In this document: positions 54,868-64,000 of the stretch, in pieces
Layout: every line of letters starts with the position of its first letter
Position numbering within the stretch: position 1 is the first letter of the stretch
Translations under genes and position numbers: made by a program
The notes under the pieces: model-generated
The model's database searches: none
The model's input: the letters and a program-made list of their open reading frames with translations, nothing else
What the model was told of the DNA's origin: nothing
Assembly: GCA_023313575.1 (NCBI GenBank)
Contig: JAJTTP010000002.1
Coordinates: 1,054,001-1,118,000 of the forward strand
Length of the DNA: 64,000 nucleotides
Reading direction: 5' to 3'
From: Eutypella sp. D-1
Lineage: Eukaryota > Ascomycota > Sordariomycetes > Xylariales > Diatrypaceae

Positions 54868-57228
54868 TTACGGCTTCGTCTCCGACACCAAGGTCGGCGC
54901 TATCCGCCTCTTCTTGGCCTGGCCGCTGGCAGTCGCCGATGCGTCGTCCTTCTCCTTCTCGCTCTCGCTCGCCTCCCGCTCCCTCTTGACGCCCGCGGAG
55001 GTATTCGGTGCGGCGCCAGTACCGGCACCACTGCTGCCTAGGGGCGTCTCGGGTGGTGTCGTGAGGGGGACACCCGTGACCTTACCAGAGTTCGCGGCGG
55101 CTATGGACGGTATGCTACCGCCGATCAGAGGCGGGTTGTTGATGACGTTGGAGGCTTGCGTGGCGATCGACGATGTCGAGTTCGATCGTGCTGGGGATGT
55201 CGGGCGCACGCTTGTAAATGAGCCTGTTGCCGTCCCGGTCCCTGTCCCTGTTGGCGGCGGGGAAGGCGCCGCAAACGAGCTGGCCGAATTACGGTGTTGA
55301 TGGCTTGGTAGGAAAGGAGAGGGCGGGGCGAACACTGTGGTAGGCGTGGGTACAGGAGTGGGATTATTCGACGTAGGGCCGGCACCCACGGAGCTAGGAG
55401 TCTTGCCGGCCAGTTCGCCGGTATAGACTTGGCCTAGCTCGCCGGGAGTGAATGACAGCGTCGAGCAGAAACCATCAGACGAAGAGATAAGCAAGGTTGA
55501 CCCATCGCTCGACCTATAACCCCGTTAGTCATGTTCTCCGGCGGCACCAGGCACGGGTGGGGTTGAATGCTTTACCATGTGAGATCAGTGAATGTTGTTA
55601 AATGTAGGTTGCTCACGATGCAGAGGGGCGTAGTTTGCTGAGTGTCGTAGAGGAGAACGGAATCTTGGGTTGCCACAGCGTAGACCATACGATATGGGAG
55701 CGCGAACGTTGGCTTCGGACCGGGGGTGGAGGCGTTAGTTTCCGTGCTCGCAGATGATTTGGACGGCGTAGCCGACTTCTCGGCGTCAGGCCCTGCTGAT
55801 GTCGGTGGGGGAGGCGGGTCCATGACGGTTGAGGATGGCTTGGAGACAGGTTCGGGGAGTGCTGGCATGGTGTCTTCGGAGGACGTGTCGATCGTGATAT
55901 GCTTGGTGGCTGGCGGCGCTTGTCTGAGCGTATAAAATACGGGTGAGCACCTGATAGCCACCGAAGGCTTCTTGTGTCCAGGAAGATGGCTGATCGGGGG
56001 CTTGTTGATCCCGCCTCGTGTGTACATGTAAACAGTGTTGATAACTTCGTAGGTCGGTCTCTGGCCCTCGACCTGATGCTGAATCTGGTACTGGCCGGCC
56101 GGTGTGAGTAGTAAGCTTCCATCCGGCGTAAAGGTTAGTCGTCTGAAGAAAGACGTGAGAGTCTCGTTAGCGTATAGGCTCGCGTTTTTCGTTCCCTGGT
56201 TGAGGTTGTGGTTTGGCTTTGGTGAGGGCTCCATTGGCATGACTGCTGGCAGGGGAAGTGATGGAGCCGGAGACACGGATCGTCTTGACGAGAACGAGGA
56301 CCGCCGGCTATGGCTAACGACACTCGGGGGGTTCATCGGTAACGCTACGGATTGCGGCGTTCCAGGTGCTGAGAGAACAGGAGATCCCACGGAGGCACTG
56401 GGCGTATCAAGTGCGGCGAGCTGTGATCGATAGCCCATTAATTCGGTAGGTGCGGGACTGTTGGACGATATCCGTCTCGGCGGTAGGTCCATTTTAGCAT
56501 GGCTAGCTATCTTGGGCGTCTTTTCATCGTGATTGTTCAGAGTATACTGGCCGTCCTTTGCCTTGAGCGAGTAAATATGTACCGATCGGTCCGAGGACTG
56601 AGTAGCGATGTATTCGTTGAGGGGATCCCAGGTCACGCCCTGGACATAATGACTGTGCTCGGCTATCTGTCTTATGAGGGAGTTGGTGCCGACATTGTAG
56701 ATACGAGCTACGTTGTCCATGCTTCCGATAATGAAGTAGTTCGCGTCTGGGGACCATGCTAAATCATAAATCTCAGAGCCTGTGGAACGAAACATGTACT
56801 TGGTACGCCATGTCTCCTTATCCTCGAGCCCTTCATTGCCGAATGTGGGGTGATGTGTTTCCGAGGGAACCCAGAGAATAACATTGCCATCATCTCCGGC
56901 AGAGGCGAGGACCTCACCTTGACCAATAAGGAAAAGAGTTAGCTATGTCTGTAGAGAAGCGTATATAAAACGAGAAGAGGAACAACTCAACGGATCTAGG
57001 CTTACCCTTGGGTGCCCACCGCACAACGTTGACGGCCTGTGTGTGCTTAGAGAGGGTGGAAAGATATTCGACTTTTCGGTCTTCGCCCTCGCCGTCAACC
57101 TTCCATAGACGAACATTGTTATCACCACCGCCAGTAGCCAGCCTTCCCTTTCCGTGGGGCTCGAAGTGAGCAGAGTAGATCGGGGCATCCTGGTCATGCC
57201 AGTGAAGGATTAATGGTGTAGCCTTCAT
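54868..57228 (-). CDS. CAC2: chromatin assembly factor 1 subunit B (WD40, p60 homologue)
   Basis: This is a subunit of the CAF-1 histone chaperone, which deposits H3-H4 on newly replicated DNA together with Cac1 and Cac3. Three exons, 57228-57006, 56917-55576 and 55513-54868, encode 736 residues. The first ATG is at 57228 (MKATPLILHWHDQDAP), which matches the conserved family start. WD repeats are evident: GKGRLATGGGDNNVRLW, EVLASAGDDGNVILWVPS, IYDLAWSPDANYFIIGSMD and EHSHYVQGVTWDPLNEYIA, with later blades split by a long disordered Ser/Pro insert. The C-terminus is disordered and ends with KREREASESEKEKDD and a basic AKKRRIAP, a likely nuclear signal. Both junctions restore family text (PKGEVLASAG and LTWSSDGSTLL). 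Length is typical for filamentous fungi. Confidence 0.94.
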
Positions 57229-60200
57229 GTTTGAAGAGCGGTTCAAGACATCAGACGGGACAAAATCACGAAAATCTTGGGGGGTTCGGCCAATTGGGTT
57301 GTGTATTTAAAGAGCGAGGCGTGGGAGGTACTCAAGATCGCGAGAAGTCGAAGGCGTCTTTGGAAATATGAGTGTTGTCGTGTGTAGATCGACTAGACGG
57401 AAGGGATGTTGAAGATTTTCTGCGGCTTAAAAGTTTCGAAGGCTTGGGGCACCACAAAATCTGGCCTCCAGGGCGCTTCTGAGTTGTGCAATATTCGGTG
57501 ATATGCCTTTCAGCTTACTTCTGGCGGCTCGGTGAGAGTCGTAAGGGGCCAGTGCGTTGATTCATTCAGAGATTCAGAGCTATACTAGAGAAGGGGGGCG
57601 GGGGGCGTGGTAGTTGGTTTAAAGGATGATCTTGAAAAGACGAGAGACTCAATGAATCCTCAATAATTATATATCGAGGCAAGGCTCTCCTGGAGATATT
57701 GTGTTTGGTGTGAAGGTGCAGGTGCAGGTGCAGGTGCAGGTGATACGGTATTGATTGGTATAATTGGTATGATTAGGTACTCAGGTAGGTAGTATAACCG
57801 GAGTGTATGGGAATTATATGGGAGTATATGGGAAGTGGGAGGGTTGAAGTTGGTCGAGGGTCAATTAGTGACAATTAATTGGATAAGTTAAGTATGGACT
57901 TATGGAAACTAACATAATCTGCAGTTTCCATAAGATAAAGTAACGCATTAATGTTATAAGAGAAACCTTCAAGGTTGTTTGCTCAGGTACGCGCCCTACA
58001 AAGTACGTAAGTAAAGTACCTAAGTAGGTACATAAAACAGATATCTAGCTTTGGTTAGTTGCAAGTGGGGACAAAGACGGAGGAGCTTCCATTAGATGGA
58101 TCCGTGGGAGGATGGAGCTTCTAAGGTTCCCCTATGTACTATCCATTGGTGTAAAGATATTACTTAAGGGACAGTAACAACCTCGGATAACGGGCAAGAC
58201 GGGATATGACTTCCCCATATTAGCATATCCATGAATTACCTACATACAACGGGGGTCTACAACGGGGGTCATTTTTCGGTATTTGGCAAGTTGTCGATGT
58301 AGAATAGAACGTACCTTAATAAAGGGAATCAAAGGGACGCAGTAACACCGGAGTACCCATTTCTTATCCATAGTCCATTCACTTAGCGAGTGGTACGTAC
58401 TTCCAAGTCACCCCAGATTTACCCATCGCAGGATATTCCTTCTAACATATGAGCTGGACATGGACAGTACTTACCTACCTAGGAACATCTGATCTGACGA
58501 CCAAAATGATACCGGAATCTGCAAGTAATACTAGTAAAGTCCTACGTATGCTGACTAACTAACTACCTAGGCGCATAAGTACCTAAGTATGCAATAATTC
58601 CATGCTTTAGTGATGACTGATATTGCACCTTGCACCTTCCAAGATCCCGACCTGCCACTTTTCTACTTATCCAATAGATAAGCCGCCAAATCTAACGGTT
58701 CGCGTTTTGGCGTGTTACGGACGTGTCAGGCCAATCACCTCGCTGCCCTCTTGGCCCGCTTTCCGCTTCCGTTGTCCTACTCGAAGTTCCGGGGCACCGC
58801 GTGCTTCTGGGGGGCCGCTACTGTGGGTAAGTACACCTTACACCTGCAGTAAAGTGCATAAGTTACTCCGTACAGTTAGAACAAACAGGTGGGTTTCCTT
58901 TGGTTGTTTCCAAGTGGACGTCCACGGCTTCATGTTGTTCCAGATTAACTATTTGATACCTAAGTACATACGGAGAATGGGCAATCAATACTAGATAGGT
59001 ATACCGCTTAGGAAGAGCTTGGTATGACTTTGCCCCTATGTTATAGCCCCCTGTTGCCCCTATTCCCTACATTCACTTGACAAATCCAAGGTTCATTCCT
59101 GTGACAATTGCATGCAAATCCGCCAGCCCGCCTTGGTTCGTATCTCGCCGTCAATTCGATCCATGTCAAGCACCCGTTAGCTTTTTGGCTTTTCAATGCG
59201 CAATGGAGCAGCACACCTACACGAAATCCTTGGTCAGGGAGTTTCCCGCCTTTCGTATCTTATTTCTACATAACCTTGCTAACATGTCCTACCACCCTCT
59301 GCTCGCCGATTGTCAACTAACCCCTGTAATTAGGCGTGCAGGTATTCAGTCAAACCGCCTCGAAGGCGGTGTGTCATGGACTTAATTGCCCCCCAAAACG
59401 CCACAAAACAGAAGGGCTTGATAAGCGGACATTCTATCTGAACGTTGTGTCGGCTTAGTCGGCCAGTCGGTGGGTAGGAAGTGCATGCACAATCATGCCG
59501 GGGACAGACGATATATTGACTGATCGATTAATATTCGATGTGTCAACTGGTGGATGTGATCTCTGATTCAAGTCATACTGTAAGCTTAGAAGTCGAGTCC
59601 GAAAACATGACGATATATGACCCATCACATGCGCCTCAGAGCTATGCTTTTGCATGGTCGGAACTTGACACAGGTAAGACAATCGCCGGGCATCGTATAG
59701 TATCTGAGTATTGCCGCCGTGTCGGCCAACCTGGAAACTGGAAGCTATTTGTTCTGTATTGTATAGAGGCTGGCAGGGTTGGTATTAGTAGCAATGTTGG
59801 TTCGTGTTAGCTTTCTAGGACTAACAACAACCAACCACCTGCTTAAGCCAGCCGAATGTCCAACCAACCAATCTCGCATCCTATGTCGTATAATTCCCTG
59901 AGTAGCCAAAGACAACGTTATAGATAGACTTGTTATAGTCGAGATTCAGTCTCCGTGGCTTGACCTCTAGCCGTAATGTCTTTCGTTTGCGATTGATTAC
60001 GTCTAAGCAGGTACTGTAAAAGAACCTTATTATTTGAAAGTTGTACCTTCAGACCTTCCTAGATATTTTCTGATCCATCCCACTCATCCACTAATGCAAC
60101 CTATTCTGCCCCCTCCTCCACCCTCCCGCCTTACATACATCGTAACGGGTTCCATTCCATTTGCCACATCTTTATTCCTCGTCCACGCCATCCATACCTT

Positions 60201-61200
60201 GGTTGGTCCTTAAATCCTCAAGTCCTACTAGCTCTTGCAAATCAATGCAATACACCCTACCGGCATTGCATGTTATAGTATTTAGGTAGTATGGTCTCAT
60301 GCCTCCACCAGCACATGCACACCCTCCCCCGGTCCGTCATTATCCCATCTAGCCCGCCATTTGTATGAGTGCGGCACCGCTTTAACACGCCTTTGAACGC
60401 CTGTACACCGATTCTTCGGACCATCCTCCCGCCTTCGCGCCCCCCTCCCCCTTCACGCCCCGCCCCGGCTGCCCCGCGGGAACCGGGCTCTGGTAAACCT
60501 GGGACGAATCGGAATTTTACTACTCTTCCAGTTCCGGTAACATCCCCAGATGGTGCTGGCTTATCTTAAGTTAAGTACCTAAGTTAGGTAGCGTATAATT
60601 ACAAGTGGTAGTAACGCCATTCATTGCCCAATGGCGTTCGGCCTGTCTTCTACCCTGGCAGCCTGGTAGCTCTAGCTCTAGGACGGCAATGAGTCAATCG
60701 GCGAGTAACAGTAGCGTACATGATACCCATTCGCTTTCGTGTGTATGTAGTATAGGAATATGAATCGAATCTATGGCTTTATGTATGAGTCCAGCTTCGA
60801 AGAATCATCGCACTCCGTACCGAAGAAGTCACCAATCTACATTCATGGACTCATTCAAGTTCTGAGTAAGATCGAAAACTTAGTCTTTGCAGCGGCTAAA
60901 GAAGGGCAAATCCATCTTACATGATATCCAGTTCGTGCTCTAATACGCCGCCACAGGCCCATACGATCACTACAAAAGTAAGGAGTGGGATACCTTAATC
61001 TTGCAGTCCGGTACACTCTAACCACCAGCATCCCTCTTTTCGAAGTCATGGTCTGTTTTGACCGTTCAGATCTTTTTCCCTTTTTCAGTTTTCCTGCGCC
61101 ATTCCTCCTGAAGAGGACCCGTCCCGAAATTAGTATCGAGGGTGGCGAACCCCCCCACCCGAGATAGCGCTAGTAGCGCCAAAGACATTATTGCATCACA
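57229..61200. other. gene-poor divergent region, 4 kb
   Basis: The segment separates CAC2 (minus) and an ABC transporter (plus). It contains a GGTGCA tandem at 57715-57742 and several ACCTAGGT-type words around 58010-58600. The frame at 59538-59810 has no recognisable family. Both promoters lie here, and nothing else can be supported. Confidence 0.5.
57715..57742 (+). repeat. (GGTGCA)4 hexamer tandem
   Basis: Four perfect GGTGCA units followed by a partial unit lie about 490 bp upstream of the CAC2 start. It is non-coding and probably a slippage repeat. Confidence 0.75.
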
Positions 61201-64000
61201 ATGCCTGATAAGAGGCTCTCACTCGCGACTTCGGCAGTAGGCCTGAGCGCCATCGGGCTGTTGTCCCTGCCTAGCATCCTTAGCCTGGTCGCCCAGCTTC
61301 ACGGCCGCCAAGCTCAGAGCGACGTTTACGAGGATAAAGATGGGAAGAGCACGCCCGAAGCCACCAAGGCGTTCACCAACAAGATCCCCAGGGTCGTTGT
61401 GCTCGTCTTAAGTGTCCTTGGGCTCGGGTTGTCAGTGACTCTCGCTGTCCTCGCCACCCTGGGGCAAGGCAATGGCTTCATCGTGGACAATTGGATCTGT
61501 GTTGGAGCTTGGGTAAGATCTGTCCAAAACCCCTGGAGCTATACAAACCGCAGAAGCTGAAGATTCTGGTGTAGAGTTTCCTATGTCTGCAATCCATATC
61601 CATTGCATCCACCAAGAATCCCGTAAATGCCTACAACCTTGGCAAATATTCAACACTATCATGTGTAATCTTGGTCGCGGCCCGCTTCGTACAAGTGGGC
61701 GCAGTTGCGCCTCACGGGGCGCGAGAGTATTCCCACATCGCGCTCGCATTACGGCTGGTCGAGGTCGCAGCCCTGATCTCCACTGCTGTGACAAGTTTCT
61801 GCATTCCGCGGCGACCGGACGTGTTTCACGATGGGAAGCTGGTCGACCGAGCTTACACGCGGTCCGCCTGGAGCCTTTACAACTGGAGCTGGCCCTCTGC
61901 GGTCTTGCGTACGGCCATGGAGAAGAATAATCTGGACCTAGTCGACCTTCCTCGTCCTGATCATCACACGAGGGCGAAGGAGACCACCGAAGACTGGGAA
62001 AGGCGGGAGCTGAAGGGTCCTCTATGGATTTCCATAATATCTGCCGTAAGCAAGTTACTCCCTCACCCCTTGTCATCGAGATCGAGCCTATGAGAACGTA
62101 ACTGCCAAGACAATCAATCAAGCTTACCTGATTTGCATGCACGTGGCTGACGTCAACTATAGCACAAATGGATGTTCGCGTTGCAATGGTTCGGCACGCT
62201 CGTGTCCTCATTCCTGAACTTCACCCCCCAATGGTGCGTGTTACAATTCCTCCGAATCCTGGAGCGTCGACAAGATCACCAGCCCCTTGGCCTGGATGCA
62301 TGGATATGGGTCATATGGATCGGACTGTCCATACTCGCGCAGTCATGGGTCGAGTCCTGGGTCTTCTGGATATCATGGTCGAGCCTCTGCGTCCCCGTTC
62401 GAGCCCAGCTCTCGTCTCTCATCTTCCAGAAGTCGATGCGACGAAAGGACGTTAAGGAGGCAAGCAAGAAATCCGCGCCACAGCCCGATTCGGCAGAACC
62501 AATGGTCACCAGGACCGCTAGGGTTAGTGACAATGTCGACCAGCCCGATACCGACGAGACGGACAAGGACGACGCCGATAACATCCTAAAGAGCAAGCAA
62601 AGCACGGTCAACCTCATAGGAGTCGATGCTACACGCGTTTCCGACTTTGCTGCATTCAACTTCTACTTCCCCGAAAGCCTTTTCCAGCTAATCGTCTCGT
62701 TGGCCTTCCTGGTGAAATTGCTAGGATGGAAGGAACTTTTAGCCGGCTTCGCGAGTATGGCCGTCATCATGCCACTAAACGTATACTTCATGAAGCGGTA
62801 CGCGAATGCCCAGGACCGCCTAATGAAGGTACGTGACGAAAAGATGGGGATCGTCTCGGAGGCGCTACAGGGGATCCGCCAGATCAAGTTCTCGGCTCTC
62901 GAGCCCCAGTGGGAAAAAAGGATTAGTGAAGTCCGAGAGCGCGAGCTCGACAGCATCTGGAGCAGCTTCAAGAACGATGCTCTGCTCCTCGCCTGCTGGA
63001 TCACGAGCCCGATTATGTTGTCCGTCGTTTCTCTCGCTGTGTACGCGGCCCTCCACGATAGACTTAAGCCATCGGTCGCATTCGTCAGTCTCGGAGTCTT
63101 TAAGGCACTAGAAGTCGCGCTCTCCATCGTGCCCGAGCTAATAACCGATTTACTTGACGCTTGGGTGTCTGTGAAGCGGATTGATACCTACCTGCAAAGC
63201 CCGGAGATCACCAAGATTACCAAGGACTCGGACGTGGTCTCTTTCGAGAACGCTTCTATTGCTTGGCCCTCGGATGACGCTGAAGAAGACCCCACTCGAT
63301 TCGTCCTGCGCGATGTAAACTTGACGTTCCCAACCGGCGAGCTGTCCGTCATATCTGGCAAAACCGGTGCGGGAAAGAGCCTTGTACTCGCAGCCATTCT
63401 AGGTGAGGTCGACGTCCTCGACGGCTCTGTTTGTGTGCCAAACGCCCCGTCACTGTACGAGCGTCATGACAACCAGGCGCACAGGGGCAATTGGATCATC
63501 CCTGAAGCCGTGGCGTACGTTGCTCAGATCCCGTGGATCGAGAACGCGACGATACGAGACAACATCCTGTTCGGTCTACCTCACGATGAGCAGCGATACT
63601 GGATGACGATTGAGGCTTGCGCCCTGACTAAAGACCTCGAGATGTTCACGGATGGTGAATATACCGAGATTGGCGCTAACGGCATCAATCTGAGCGGCGG
63701 ACAGAAGTGGCGGATCACGCTAGCCCGGGCGATCTACTCACGCGCTGGCATATTGGTTCTGGACGACATCTTCAGCGCTGTCGACGCTCACGTCGGCCGC
63801 CACATCCTCGAAAGGTGCATAGGCGGTGATATTTGCGCTGGGCGCACACGCATCCTCGTCACACATCACGTCGGTCTATGCGAGCCGAAGACGAGGTATC
63901 TGGTCGAACTCGGTGATGGCCACGTTCTGCATGCCGGGCTCGTGTCGGACCTTCGCGAGGACGGCACGCTGAAGCAGATTAAAGCCGACGAACAGACCGA
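61201..64000 (+). CDS. ABC transporter, ABCC/MRP type (5' part, truncated by window end)
   Basis: The visible exons are 61201-61512, 61575-62045 and 62163 to the window end, 873 residues so far (introns 62 and 117 bp). The N-terminus has several membrane spans (LSLATSAVGLSAIGLLSL, IPRVVVLVLSVLGL), then a charged linker and the first transmembrane domain (MKVRDEKMGIVSEALQGI, FSALEPQWEKR). The first nucleotide-binding domain follows with Walker A SGKTGAGKS, a Q-loop VAYVAQIPWIENATIRDNIL typical of ABCC proteins, signature LSGGQKWRITLARAIY and Walker B ILVLDDIFSAVDAH. The second half lies outside the window. Such transporters export conjugates, drugs or metabolites at the vacuolar or plasma membrane. 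The family call is firm and the substrate unknown. Confidence 0.92.

Noticed and set aside
1..64000. CRISPR arrays, bacterial-type operons or ribosome binding sites
   Set aside because: The window is eukaryotic with spliceosomal introns. No regularly spaced direct repeats were seen.

Overview
This window comes from a filamentous ascomycete (Pezizomycotina, most like a Sordariomycete). Most multi-exon genes are split by short introns (46-123 bp, up to about 200 bp) with GTRNGT-type donors and YAG acceptors. The gene content is fungal: MFS permeases of the Dal5/Liz1 group, a fungal NRPS-like reductase, a secreted GH5 mannanase, mitochondrial NADH-cytochrome b5 reductase (MCR1) and the CAF-1 subunit Cac2. 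Intergenic DNA is long and carries microsatellites, homopolymers and many ACCTAGGT-type palindromes. I resolved exon structures by hand from reading frame, splice signals and family conservation. There was no transcript evidence.

Layout. 0.4-10 kb: an accessory block with a Dal5-like MFS permease convergent with an adenylation-thiolation-reductase NRPS-like gene (6 exons), then a decayed flavin monooxygenase and an HSL-type alpha/beta hydrolase. This could be a small, partly degraded secondary-metabolite locus. 10.7-18.5 kb: a secreted cyanophycinase-like S51 peptidase, an APC-superfamily amino acid/choline-type permease, a secreted endo-mannanase and a small conserved protein. 19-21 kb: an uninterrupted 684-residue gene joining a P-loop kinase-like domain, a HAD phosphatase-like domain and a uracil-phosphoribosyltransferase-like domain. 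22.6-26.2 kb: a 1153-residue, mostly disordered protein with a C-terminal cysteine cluster. 26.2-36 kb: almost 10 kb in which I recognise no gene. 36-43 kb: MCR1, then a Gfo/Idh/MocA oxidoreductase divergent from a second Dal5-like permease. 43-50 kb: a Cys-rich small protein, a NADAR (YbiA-like) protein, an NmrA/extended-SDR-like protein in six exons and a seven-exon Liz1/Tna1-type permease. 51-57 kb: a secreted, probably GPI-anchored protein with aspartate runs, then CAC2. 61.2 kb to the end: the 5' part of an ABCC/MRP-type transporter cut off inside its first nucleotide-binding domain.

How the genes work together. Fungal genes are mostly independent units, so only local pairings are suggested. 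These are the reductase/permease/hydrolase/broken monooxygenase group at the left, and the divergent oxidoreductase/permease pair at 38-43 kb with a palindromic CCG-N10-CGG site in its shared promoter. MCR1 and CAC2 are core housekeeping genes, so this is a mixed core/accessory region and not a purely subtelomeric one.

The strongest candidate for undescribed biology is the kinase-HAD-UPRT fusion at 19,081-21,135.
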